Below are positions 18,243 through 26,120 of a stretch of DNA of 53,266 bases, one piece after another. The notes under the pieces are model-generated. The model searched no databases. It saw nothing but the letters and a program-made list of their open reading frames with translations, and had not been told where the DNA came from. Each line of letters begins with the position of its first letter. Within the stretch, counting starts at the first letter, position 1. The DNA comes from Stenotrophomonas_A sp002429615 (GTDB taxonomy: Bacteria > Pseudomonadota > Gammaproteobacteria > Xanthomonadales > Xanthomonadaceae): NCBI GenBank assembly GCA_031987425.1, contig DALZZL010000010.1:1-53266 (forward strand), read 5' to 3'. The translations under genes were made by a program, and so were the position numbers.

Positions 18243-18881
18243 TTGTCCGACTCCTCCTCCGATCTCGCCACGCAACAGCAGCGCCGCGGCTTCTGGCTGC
18301 GCACGCTGCACCAGTGGCACTGGATCAGCTCGGCGATGTGCCTGGTCGGCATGCTGCTGTTCGCGGCGACCGGCCTGACCCTCAACCACGCCGCGGTGAT
18401 CGAGGCCAAGCCGCAGGTCACCAACCGCACGCTGGAACTCCCCGCGCCGCTGCGCGAACGCCTGCGCGGTCCCGATGAAGGCCATGCGCCGCTGCCGGCC
18501 GGCGTGTCGGGCTGGTTGTCCGAGCAGCTGTCGCTGCGTCTGTCCGGCCAGCCGGCCGAATGGTCGCCGGAAGAGGTCTACCTGTCGTTGCCGGCACCGG
18601 GCGAGGACGCCTGGTTGAGCATCGACCGCGAGACCGGTGCCGTCGAATACGAGCGCACCGAGCGCGGCTGGATTTCCTATTTCAACGACCTGCACAAGGG
18701 ACGCAACGCTGGCCCGGCCTGGGGTTGGTTCATCGACCTGCTCGCGCTCGCCTGCCTGGTGTTCTGCATCACCGGCCTGTTCCTGCTGCAGATGCATGCG
18801 CGGCAGCGCCGCATGACCTGGCCGCTGGTCGGCCTCGGCCTGCTGCTGCCGCTGCTCATCGCCCTGATCCTCATCCACTGA
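18243..18881 (+). CDS. PepSY-type transmembrane protein, probable redox component
   Basis: This 212-residue inner-membrane protein has three hydrophobic helices (about 28-48, 159-183 and 192-211) and a periplasmic loop of about 100 residues with the PepSY-like LSIDRETGAVEYERT. Histidines lie at the membrane edges: His23 and His26 (LHQWHW), His49 (LNHAA) and His151 (DLHKGRNAG). In related PepSY reductases such as FoxB-type proteins these are haem-ligand candidates. The best start is TTG at 18243, because no upstream ATG exists and the LHQWHW helix must be included. It opens an operon with DUF2271, DUF4198, ApbE and a flavoprotein reductase, so a role in reducing imported ferric-siderophore is likely. 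Confidence 0.8.
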   Translation: MSDSSSDLATQQQRRGFWLRTLHQWHWISSAMCLVGMLLFAATGLTLNHAAVIEAKPQVTNRTLELPAPLRERLRGPDEGHAPLPAGVSGWLSEQLSLRLSGQPAEWSPEEVYLSLPAPGEDAWLSIDRETGAVEYERTERGWISYFNDLHKGRNAGPAWGWFIDLLALACLVFCITGLFLLQMHARQRRMTWPLVGLGLLLPLLIALILIH

Positions 18882-18901
18882 CCCTCCCCGGAGCCACGTC
18901 C

Positions 18902-19414
18902 ATGCGCACCACGCTCACCCTCGCGATCACCAGCTGCGGCCTGCTGGCCACGCCGGCCTACGCCGCCACCCTCGATGTCACCGTCGAGATCCCCAAGCTC
19001 GACGTCGCCGAATACCACCGCCCGTATGTGGCGGTATGGATCGAAGGCGCCGATGCGCAGGTCGCCCGCAACCTGGCGGTGTGGTACCAGAACCGCGGCA
19101 CCGCCGAAGGCCACGGCACCAAGTGGCTGCCGGACCTGCGCCAGTGGTGGCGCAAGAGCGGCCGCAGCGTGCAGCTGCCGATCGACGGCGTCAGCGGCCC
19201 GACCCGTCCGGCCGGCGCGCAGGCGCTGTCGTTCGGCGACGCGCAGCTGCAGGGCCTGCCGGCCGGCGAGTACACCGTGGTGGTGGAGGCGGTGCGCGAG
19301 GTCGGCGGTCGCGAACTGCTGAAGGTGCCGTTCCAGTGGGGCGCCGGTGCGCAGCAGGGCAAAGCCCAGGGCAGCACCGAACTCGGCGCGGTCAACGTCG
19401 CCGTCCGTCCGTAA
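18902..19414 (+). CDS. Periplasmic DUF2271 protein with candidate flavinylation motif
   Basis: This 170-residue protein has a Sec signal (cut near YAA, residue 22) and a mature beta-rich DUF2271 domain. Residues 95-101 read DGVSGPT, fitting the D-x-x-S/T-G-A/P-T pattern to which ApbE attaches FMN (acceptor Thr101). The preceding LPDLRQWWRKSG and the closing GELELGAV-like ending (STELGAVNVAV) look family-typical. An apbE gene lies two genes downstream. The simplest reading is a soluble periplasmic flavoprotein carrying electrons between the PepSY membrane protein and a ferric substrate; flavin attachment is inferred, not shown. Confidence 0.75.
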   Translation: MRTTLTLAITSCGLLATPAYAATLDVTVEIPKLDVAEYHRPYVAVWIEGADAQVARNLAVWYQNRGTAEGHGTKWLPDLRQWWRKSGRSVQLPIDGVSGPTRPAGAQALSFGDAQLQGLPAGEYTVVVEAVREVGGRELLKVPFQWGAGAQQGKAQGSTELGAVNVAVRP

Positions 19415-19445
19415 TCCGTCTTCCGTCATCCGCAAAGGAGTTCCG

Positions 19446-20264
19446 ATGAAGCGTTCCGTCCTGACTGCCGCGTTCGCCGCGGCCACGCTGCTTTCCCTGG
19501 CGCCCAGCGCGTTCGCGCACAAGGCCTGGCTGCTGCCGTCGCAGACCGTGATCGCCGGCGAGAGCCCGTGGATCAGCGTCGATGCCGCGGTGTCCAACGA
19601 CCTGTTCTATCTCAACCACGTGCCGCTGCGCCTGGATGGCCTGGTGATCACCGCGCCGGACGGCAGCCAGGTGCAGCCGCAGAATCCGGCCACCGGTAAG
19701 TTCCGCAGCGTGTTCGACCTCGAACTGACGCAGACCGGCACCTACCGCCTGAGCGTGATCAACAGCGGCCTGATGGCCAGCTGGAAGCAAGCCGACGGCA
19801 AGCCCAAGCGCTGGCGCGGCGACGAAGCCGCCTTCGCCACCGAGGTGCCGAAGGATGCGCCGGAGCTGCAGGTGTCGCAGCAGCTTGGCCGCGTCGAGAC
19901 GTTCGTGACCAACGGCGCGCCGAACCAGACCGCACTCAAGCCCAGCGGCAAGGGCCTGGAGCTGGTCGCGGTGACCCATCCGAACGACCTGTTCGCCGGT
20001 GAGGCCGCCAAGTTCAAGCTGCAGATCGACGGCAAGCCCGCCGCCGGCCTGGAAGTGGAGATCATCCGCGGCGCCACGCGCTACCGGAACAGCCAGGACG
20101 AGATCAAGGTGACCACCGACGCGCAGGGCAACTTCAGCGTGACCTGGCCGGAAGCCGGCATGTACTGGCTGGAAGCCACCACCCAGGACAACAAGACCTC
20201 GGTGAAGCAGGCCAAGCAGCGCCGCCTCAGCTATGTCGCCACGCTTGAGGTGCTGCCGCAGTAA
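19446..20264 (+). CDS. Periplasmic DUF4198 protein
   Basis: This 272-residue protein has a Sec signal ending SAFA and a mature N-terminus that would begin HKAWLLPSQ, so a histidine is predicted as the first residue. Two beta-sandwich halves follow, typical of DUF4198 proteins, which resemble the periplasmic part of NikM/CbiN-like metal uptake systems. A strong AAAGGAG ribosome-binding site (19433-19439) precedes the ATG. Between DUF2271 and ApbE it is probably a metal-binding or carrier partner of the same iron system; the metal and role are inferred. Confidence 0.75.
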   Translation: MKRSVLTAAFAAATLLSLAPSAFAHKAWLLPSQTVIAGESPWISVDAAVSNDLFYLNHVPLRLDGLVITAPDGSQVQPQNPATGKFRSVFDLELTQTGTYRLSVINSGLMASWKQADGKPKRWRGDEAAFATEVPKDAPELQVSQQLGRVETFVTNGAPNQTALKPSGKGLELVAVTHPNDLFAGEAAKFKLQIDGKPAAGLEVEIIRGATRYRNSQDEIKVTTDAQGNFSVTWPEAGMYWLEATTQDNKTSVKQAKQRRLSYVATLEVLPQ

Positions 20265-20317
20265 GACGGTGCAGGCGGCGGGCCGCCCCCTCTCCCCGGC
20301 CCGTCGCCTGTCTCCCC

Positions 20318-21301
20318 ATGTCCAACGACACGCTCCTCGAACAGGAAGTCGCCGGTCTCGGCGGCGCCACCATGGGCACGACCTGGCGCGTGCGCCTGGC
20401 GGTGCGCCGTGGCCGCGACCTGCATGGTCTCCACGCCGGCATCCAGGCCACGCTCGACGATGTCGTCGCGCAGATGAGCAACTGGGAAGCCAGCTCTGAC
20501 ATCAGCCGCTACAACCACGCCGCACGTGGCACCCGCCACCGCCTGCCCGCCGGCTTCGCGCATGTGATGTCGGTGGCGTTGGAAGTGGCGCGCGCCAGCC
20601 ATGGCGCGTTCGACCCCACGCTGGGCCCGCTGGTGTCGCTGTGGGGCTTTGGTGCTTCGCGCGGGCCGCTGCGCGTTCCCTCGCAGACCGAACGCGACGC
20701 CATCGCCGCGCGCGTCGGCTGGTGCCGGCTGGTGTGGGATGCCGAGGGTGCCGAGCTGCTGCAGCCAGGCGGGCTGGTGCTGGATCTGTCGGCGATCGCC
20801 AAGGGTTATGGCGTGGATGCGGTCACCGCCTACCTGCGGCATGCCGGCATCGGCGCGGCGCTGGTGGAAGTCGGCGGCGAACTGCATGGCTATGGCGACA
20901 AGCCCGACGGCGAGCCATGGCGCGTGCTGGTGGAATCGGCACCGGACGAAGACGCCGCCGCCGACGTGCCCCCACGCGTGCTGGCGTTGCGCGACCTGGC
21001 GGTCGCCACGTCGGGAGACCGCTGGCATCACTTCGATGCAGGCGGCGAGCGCTACTCGCATACCTTCGATCCCCGCCTGCGCCGTCCGGTACCGCGCGCG
21101 CCGGCCGCGGTCACCGTGGTCGCCGGCGATGCGACCCGCGCCGATGCCTGGGCGACCGCGATGACCGTGCTCGGCAGCGAGCAGGGCCTGGCACTGGCCG
21201 AGCGCCTGCGGCTGGCGGTGCGCTTCCTTGAGCGCAGCGGCGGCGAACTGAAGGAAAGCCTCAGCCCGGCCTTCGAGAAGTTGCTCGGACCAGACCGATG
21301 A
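20318..21301 (+). CDS. apbE: FAD:protein FMN transferase (ApbE family)
   Basis: This 327-residue protein has ApbE landmarks: ATMGTTWRV near the N-terminus, LDLSAIAKGYGVDAV, VEVGGELHGYG and the metal/FAD site SGDRWHHFDAGGERYSHTFDP. ApbE moves FMN from FAD to Thr or Ser in target proteins. No signal peptide or lipobox is visible at the N-terminus and none can be gained from upstream sequence, which is unusual for an enzyme whose targets are mostly periplasmic. Its TGA overlaps the ATG of the reductase gene. The DUF2271 protein is the most likely client. Confidence 0.88.
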   Translation: MSNDTLLEQEVAGLGGATMGTTWRVRLAVRRGRDLHGLHAGIQATLDDVVAQMSNWEASSDISRYNHAARGTRHRLPAGFAHVMSVALEVARASHGAFDPTLGPLVSLWGFGASRGPLRVPSQTERDAIAARVGWCRLVWDAEGAELLQPGGLVLDLSAIAKGYGVDAVTAYLRHAGIGAALVEVGGELHGYGDKPDGEPWRVLVESAPDEDAAADVPPRVLALRDLAVATSGDRWHHFDAGGERYSHTFDPRLRRPVPRAPAAVTVVAGDATRADAWATAMTVLGSEQGLALAERLRLAVRFLERSGGELKESLSPAFEKLLGPDR

Positions 21302-22893
21302 GTGCTCCCGCTCGCTGGAGGGCCTGGCTGGGCAACGGGCTGGTCATCGCGCTGCTGGCGCTGGCCGCCTGCTGCCTGCTGCACCTGCACGGCGCGCAGA
21401 CCTGGTGGCCGGGCAGCGCGCAACGCTGGCAGTGGCAGGCCGTGACCTGCGCCGTGCTGGCCTACGCCGCGTTGTGCGGGGCGATCGCCTGGCGCGCACG
21501 CCCACGCCGGCTGAAGGCCGGGGGCGAGGCGCCCTTGATCGTGGCCTGGGCGAGCCAGACCGGCTTCGCCGCGGAAGTCGCCGAGCGCAGCGTCGACGCG
21601 CTGCGGCTGGGCGGCGTGGCCGCGCAGTCGATGCCGCTGCAGGCCCTGGACGCCACGACCCTGCGCCATGCCGAGCGCGTGTTGTTCGTGGTCAGCACCA
21701 CCGGCGAAGGCGATCCGCCGGACCATGCGCTCGCCTTCCTGCGGCAGACCCAGCCGCAAGTCGATGCCCTGCCCCGTCTGCGCTACGGCATGCTCGCGCT
21801 GGGCGACCGCGACTACGACGACTTCTGCGCGTTCGGCCGCCAGCTCGACGAGTGGCTGTCGCGGCATGGCGCACATGCGCTGTTCGACCGCGTCGAGGTC
21901 GACAACGCCGACCCCGGCACGCTGCGCCACTGGCAGTATCTGCTCGGCCAACTCGGCGATGGCCGTGCGCAGGCGGACTGGGAACGTCCCCGCTACCAGC
22001 CATGGCGCCTGCAGGCACGCGAGCAGACCAACCCCGGCTGCGATCACGGCGGCGTGTTCCGCATCTCGCTGCAACCCGCCGACGCTGACTGGCCCACGTG
22101 GCAGGCTGGCGACATCGCGGAGATCGGACCCCGCCACGGCGCCATCGCGGTGGGCCGCTTCCTCGCCGCCCACCACCTCGACGGCGACCGCTTGGTGCAT
22201 GGGCAGCCATTGCGCGACTGGGTCGCGCGCTCGCAGTGGCAGGAGGTCACCGATGCGCCGCTGGAGCAGTGGGTGGATCACCTGCAGCCGCTGCCGCATC
22301 GCGAGTATTCGATCGCCAGCGTGCCGGCCGAACGCCGCCTGGACCTGCTCGTGCGCCGCCACCTGGGCGCCGATGGCCAGCCGGGCCTCGGCAGTGGCTG
22401 GCTCTGCGAACACGCCGCGCTCGGCGGCAGCATCGACCTGCGCCTGCGCGCCAATCCCGGCTTCCATCCGCCGGCCGACGCGCGCCCGCTGATCCTGATC
22501 GGCAACGGCACCGGCATCGCCGGCCTGCGCGCCCACCTGGCCGCGCGCATCGAGGCCGGAGACACCCGCAACTGGCTGCTGTTCGGCGAGCGTCACGCGG
22601 CGCACGACAACCACTTCGCCGATGACCTGCGGCGCTGGCATGCCGCCGGCGAGATCGAGCGCCTGGACGCGGTCTATTCGCGCGATGGCGGCCAACACCG
22701 CTACGTGCAGGATGCGCTGGCCGATGCCGCCGATGACCTGCGCGCGTGGGTCGCGGATGGCGCGGCCCTCTACGTCTGCGGCAGCCTGCGCGGCATGGCG
22801 CCGGCGGTGGATGCGGTACTGGAGTCCGTGCTCGGCAGCGAGACCCGCGAAGCGCTGCTCACCGAAGGTCGCTACCGCCGCGACGTCTATTAG
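21298..22893 (+). CDS. Membrane-anchored flavodoxin/FNR-type NADPH reductase
   Basis: This 531-residue protein begins with two membrane helices (about 11-30 and 48-66). A flavodoxin domain follows (ASQTGFAAEVAERS 85-98, STTGEGDPP 133-141, LGDRDYDDF 168-176). Next comes a CysJ-like FAD/NADPH module with REYSIASVPAE, LILIGNGTGIAGLRAHL and the C-terminal YVCGSLRGMAPAV. It resembles the alpha subunit of sulfite reductase but is membrane-tethered, and no haem subunit is present. It would oxidise NADPH in the cytosol and pass electrons via FMN to a membrane partner, presumably the PepSY protein. The start overlaps the apbE stop; its last four bases overlap the convergent HutD gene. Confidence 0.85.
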   Translation: MSAPARWRAWLGNGLVIALLALAACCLLHLHGAQTWWPGSAQRWQWQAVTCAVLAYAALCGAIAWRARPRRLKAGGEAPLIVAWASQTGFAAEVAERSVDALRLGGVAAQSMPLQALDATTLRHAERVLFVVSTTGEGDPPDHALAFLRQTQPQVDALPRLRYGMLALGDRDYDDFCAFGRQLDEWLSRHGAHALFDRVEVDNADPGTLRHWQYLLGQLGDGRAQADWERPRYQPWRLQAREQTNPGCDHGGVFRISLQPADADWPTWQAGDIAEIGPRHGAIAVGRFLAAHHLDGDRLVHGQPLRDWVARSQWQEVTDAPLEQWVDHLQPLPHREYSIASVPAERRLDLLVRRHLGADGQPGLGSGWLCEHAALGGSIDLRLRANPGFHPPADARPLILIGNGTGIAGLRAHLAARIEAGDTRNWLLFGERHAAHDNHFADDLRRWHAAGEIERLDAVYSRDGGQHRYVQDALADAADDLRAWVADGAALYVCGSLRGMAPAVDAVLESVLGSETREALLTEGRYRRDVY

Positions 22894-23498
22894 GCGGGAT
22901 CTTCGCCCGCCGGTTCGATGCGGATCGCCAGCAGTTCCCCGGCACCGTGCAGGGCATGGCGCGCACGCGGGCCAGCGCCGAGCCATGCGGTATCCCCGCC
23001 CGCCAGCGGCGGCAGTTCGCCTTCTGACTCGAAGCGGGCGTGCCCCCCCAGCAGATGGATGGCCCATGCCACATCCGGCTCGCTGAAGAACAGCATCGGC
23101 CCGACCAGGGGCCGGTGCAGCAACGTCGTCTTCAGCACACCGCGCCGCCACATCAGGTTGAAGTCATGGGTGGGGCCATCCACCAACTCGCCGCGCAGCG
23201 CGGCCTCGCCGGGAAACCGCAGCCGCTGGTGGGGTGGCAGCAGGCTGACCTCATCGCCGCCCGCGAAGCACAGGCGCACGCCGTTGCCATGCAGCAGCAC
23301 CAGTTCGCGGTCGATGCCGGGGAAGGCAGAAAAATCCGAATCCTGTTCGATCTCGGCGATCGAAAGCCGCAGCGCCCAGTCTTCGCCGGCGGGACCCATG
23401 CGCAGGATCTCGCGGGTCCAGCCCTGCTGGTTGCGCCAGCGTTCGCGGCGGTATTCGTGGGCGGGAATGACGCGGCTGGGCGTGTTCAGGAAGTCCAT
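22890..23498 (-). CDS. HutD/Ves family cupin protein
   Basis: This 202-residue protein has a HutD/Ves-like bicupin pattern: the N-terminal VIPAHEYRRERWRNQQGWTREIL, ALRLSIAEIEQDSDFSAFPGIDRELVLLHGNGV and a second cupin containing VDGPTHDFNLMWRRG. HutD often accompanies histidine utilisation but no hut genes are seen here, so its ligand is unknown. The ATG at 23498 (MDFLNTPSR) gives the normal start; longer frames run into the terminator upstream. It converges on the reductase gene with a 4-base overlap of stop codons. Confidence 0.8.
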   Translation of the reverse strand: MDFLNTPSRVIPAHEYRRERWRNQQGWTREILRMGPAGEDWALRLSIAEIEQDSDFSAFPGIDRELVLLHGNGVRLCFAGGDEVSLLPPHQRLRFPGEAALRGELVDGPTHDFNLMWRRGVLKTTLLHRPLVGPMLFFSEPDVAWAIHLLGGHARFESEGELPPLAGGDTAWLGAGPRARHALHGAGELLAIRIEPAGEDPA

Positions 23499-23546
23499 GC
23501 CGGCATTCTGCCGCATGCGCCGCCACGGGATACGCGGCGTGGCCCC

Positions 23547-23589
23547 AAAAAAGAATCGCCCGGCGGCACGTCCTGTGCGACACCGGGCG
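23547..23589 (-). terminator. Rho-independent terminator of comEA
   Basis: On the minus strand a 7-bp stem (CGCCCGG with CCGGGCG, 23583-23589 and 23557-23563) encloses a smaller GCAC/GTGC hairpin and is followed by ATTCTTTTTT. It lies about 100 bases past the comEA stop and just before the HutD gene. Confidence 0.7.
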
Positions 23590-23689
23590 GTCACGTCCTT
23601 GTCGGCATCCAGCCTTCCCCTAGACTTCCTGCCTAGATGGCGCTCGGCCACGCATCCTGCGTCGAACCGTATCCTTGCGATCCCTGTTC

Positions 23690-24040
23690 CTACTGTCTCG
23701 TGACCGGCTCCGCCGGTGTGCCTGCCGTCGTCCCTGTGGCCTTCTCTGCGGCCTTTCCGGGCGCCTTTCCGGCGCCGACCTCGATGAGGTCCCGATTCCG
23801 TTCGACGGTGCTCAGGCCAATCCCTTTGACCTGCGCCAGATCCTCGGCGCTCTTGAAGGGTCCGTTGGCCTCACGGTGCGCGACGATCGCCTGGGCCTTC
23901 GATGGCCCGACATTCACCAGCACCTGGTCCAACTCCTCCGCGCTTGCGTTGTTGATGTCGACCTTGGCGCCTGCCATGGCGGGGATCGAAAGCAACAGCC
24001 CGAACACGAGAGCCCTTGCGGCTACGGCAAAAGACTTCAT
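23690..24040 (-). CDS. ComEA-like helix-hairpin-helix DNA-binding protein
   Basis: This 116-residue protein has a signal peptide (MKSFAVAARALVFGLLLSIPAMAGA) followed by the HhH repeat region VDINNASAEELDQVLVNVGPSKAQAIVAHREANG and VKGIGLSTVERNRD. The tail is Ala/Gly/Thr-rich. This is the form of ComEA in Gram-negative bacteria: a small periplasmic protein that binds incoming DNA and ratchets it during natural transformation. A strong AAGGAG site precedes the ATG at 24040. It stands alone with its own terminator; no other competence genes are in the window. Confidence 0.9.
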   Translation of the reverse strand: MKSFAVAARALVFGLLLSIPAMAGAKVDINNASAEELDQVLVNVGPSKAQAIVAHREANGPFKSAEDLAQVKGIGLSTVERNRDLIEVGAGKAPGKAAEKATGTTAGTPAEPVTRQ

Positions 24041-24237
24041 TGCAACACTCCTTGTGACTTGGGTTGATAAGCCGTCGTTCCTTCCGGCCCAACCAGTGTC
24101 CCGCGCCACATGAACCCAGCCTATCGCCCGGCACCAGGAAGCACAGCAGGTAAAGCGCGTGACGCCGTGTAGGAAAATCCCTACCCCCTATCGCGGGCGT
24201 AGAATGGGCGCTTTCCGCATTCACCCGGAGTTTTCCC

Positions 24238-25731
24238 ATGGACAGCGCCAAGATCGGCCAATACCTCAGCGACAAATGGGACCAGGACATCGTTCCCCAG
24301 TTGGTCGACTACATCCGCATCCCCAACAAGTCGCCGATGTTCGACGCCGACTGGGTCAAGAACGGCTACATGGACCAGGCCGTGACGCTGATGGAAACCT
24401 GGGCGCGCGCGCAGCAGATCGACGGCCTGAAGGTCGAGGTGGTGCGCCTGGAAGGCCGCACGCCGCTGATCTTCCTGGAGATCCCGGCCACCGGCGGCGA
24501 GAGCGGCGATGACACCGTGCTGCTGTACGGCCACCTGGACAAGCAGCCGGAGATGACCGGCTGGGATCCGGACCTGGGCCCGTGGAAGCCGGTGCTGCGC
24601 GGCGACAAGCTGTACGGCCGCGGCGGCGCCGACGACGGCTACGCGATCTTCGGCTCGCTGGCCGCCGTGCAGGCGCTGCGCGAGCAGAACCTGCCGCATG
24701 CGCGCTGCGTGATCCTGATCGAGGCCTGCGAGGAATCGGGCAGCTACGACCTGCCGGCCTACGTGGACCACCTCGCCGACCGCATCGGCAAGCCGTCGCT
24801 GGTGGTGTGCCTGGATTCGGGCTGCGGCAACTACGACCAGCTGTGGTGCACCACCTCGCTGCGCGGCCTGACCGGCGGCAACCTCACCGTGAAGGTGCTG
24901 GAGGAAGGCGTGCATTCCGGCGACGCCTCCGGCGTGGTGCCGTCGAGCTTCCGCCTGTTGCGCCAGCTGCTGTCGCGCATCGAGGACGAGAAGACCGGCC
25001 GCATCCTGCTCGACGGCCTGCACGTGGAAGTGCCGGAGGAGCGCATGGGCCAGGCGCGCAACGCCGCGCAGGTGCTGGACACGGCGATCTTCGACAAGTT
25101 CCCGCTGGTCAAGGGCCTGCAGCCGATGAGCGATGACCTCACCGAGCTGGTACTCAACCGCACCTGGCGCCCGGCGCTGTCGGTCACCGGCATCGGTGGC
25201 ATGCCGCCGCTGGAATCGGCCGGCAACGTGCTGCGCCCGCAGACCGCGGTGAAGCTGTCGCTGCGCCTGCCGCCGACCGCCGACGGCAAGAAGTGCGGCG
25301 AGCTGCTGAAGGAAGCGCTGCTGCGCGATCCGCCGAACGGCGCGCAGGTCACGCTCGACCTGGAGAAGGCCTCCACCGGCTGGAATGCTCCGGCGATGGC
25401 CCCGTGGCTGACCCAGGCGATCGACGACGCCAGCCAGGCGTTCTTCGGCAAGCCGGCGATGTACATGGGCGAAGGCGGCTCGATCCCGTTCATGGGCATG
25501 CTGGGCGAGAAGTTCCCCGGCGCGCAGTTCATGATCACCGGCGTGCTCGGCCCGCATTCCAACGCGCATGGGCCGAACGAGTTCCTGCACATTCCGATGG
25601 GCAAGCGCGTCACCGCCTGCGTGGCCAAGGTGATCTCCGAACACCACGCCGCCTGCCTGCGCGGCGAGACCAGCGGCTCGCCGGTGGCCGCCGACAGCGG
25701 CACCCGCCACGGTGGCCACGGCTGCTGCTGA
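24238..25731 (+). CDS. M20 family dipeptidase/metallopeptidase
   Basis: This 497-residue enzyme keeps the M20 di-zinc ligands: His99 and Asp101 in YGHLDKQPE, the bridging Asp132 in GRGGADDGYA, the Glu165/Glu166 pair in EACEESGS, Asp193 in CLDSGCGN, and the histidine in GPHSNAHGPNEFLH. The dimerisation domain lies between about 215 and 380. It is closest in appearance to carnosinase-like dipeptidases. The C-terminus ends unusually, TRHGGHGCC, a potential metal-binding tail. A GGAG at 24229 supports the ATG. Cytoplasmic, with no signal peptide. Confidence 0.9.
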   Translation: MDSAKIGQYLSDKWDQDIVPQLVDYIRIPNKSPMFDADWVKNGYMDQAVTLMETWARAQQIDGLKVEVVRLEGRTPLIFLEIPATGGESGDDTVLLYGHLDKQPEMTGWDPDLGPWKPVLRGDKLYGRGGADDGYAIFGSLAAVQALREQNLPHARCVILIEACEESGSYDLPAYVDHLADRIGKPSLVVCLDSGCGNYDQLWCTTSLRGLTGGNLTVKVLEEGVHSGDASGVVPSSFRLLRQLLSRIEDEKTGRILLDGLHVEVPEERMGQARNAAQVLDTAIFDKFPLVKGLQPMSDDLTELVLNRTWRPALSVTGIGGMPPLESAGNVLRPQTAVKLSLRLPPTADGKKCGELLKEALLRDPPNGAQVTLDLEKASTGWNAPAMAPWLTQAIDDASQAFFGKPAMYMGEGGSIPFMGMLGEKFPGAQFMITGVLGPHSNAHGPNEFLHIPMGKRVTACVAKVISEHHAACLRGETSGSPVAADSGTRHGGHGCC

Positions 25732-25785
25732 AGCCGATGACGGACGCAGCCCGGCCTTGCTAGGCTGCGTCCTTCTCTTCGACGG

Positions 25786-26064
25786 ATGGCGCGCATGGGT
25801 GGCCTGTTCGGCAGCGACAGCTGGCTCTACATCATCCTGGTCGGCTTCGTGGTCGGCCTGCTCGCGCGTTTCGTCTCGCCCGGCCCGCAACGGCTGGGCT
25901 GCCTGCTGACCATCGTGCTCGGCATCGCCGGCGCGCTGCTGGCGGGCTGGTTCGGCCAGCACATGGGCTGGTATCGCGCCGGCGAGCCGGCCGGGTTCAT
26001 CGGCGCGCTGCTCGGCGCGGTGGCCATCCTCGCGTTGCTGCGGCTGTTCAGCGGCCGCCGCTGA
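25786..26064 (+). CDS. GlsB/YeaQ/YmgE family stress-associated membrane protein
   Basis: This 92-residue protein has three hydrophobic segments (about 13-28, 38-56, 67-86) and the glycine-rich pattern of transglycosylase-associated/GlsB proteins: LVGFVVGLLARFVSPGP, then GCLLTIVLGIAGALLAGWFG, then GFIGALLGAVAILALLRL. The loop HMGWYRAGEPAG is typical. The function is unknown beyond association with stress. It starts at 25786, or possibly at the ATG nine bases later. Confidence 0.85.
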   Translation: MARMGGLFGSDSWLYIILVGFVVGLLARFVSPGPQRLGCLLTIVLGIAGALLAGWFGQHMGWYRAGEPAGFIGALLGAVAILALLRLFSGRR

Positions 26065-26120
26065 TCCCTTCTCCTTCTTGCGACGGCGCCCGCGCCGACC
26101 TGTCCGTGCCCGAACCTACG

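Noticed and set aside
24169..24184. GTAGG-AAAATC-CCTAC dyad upstream of the M20 gene considered as operator
   Set aside because: Only five paired bases; it could be chance, and no promoter boxes align with it.
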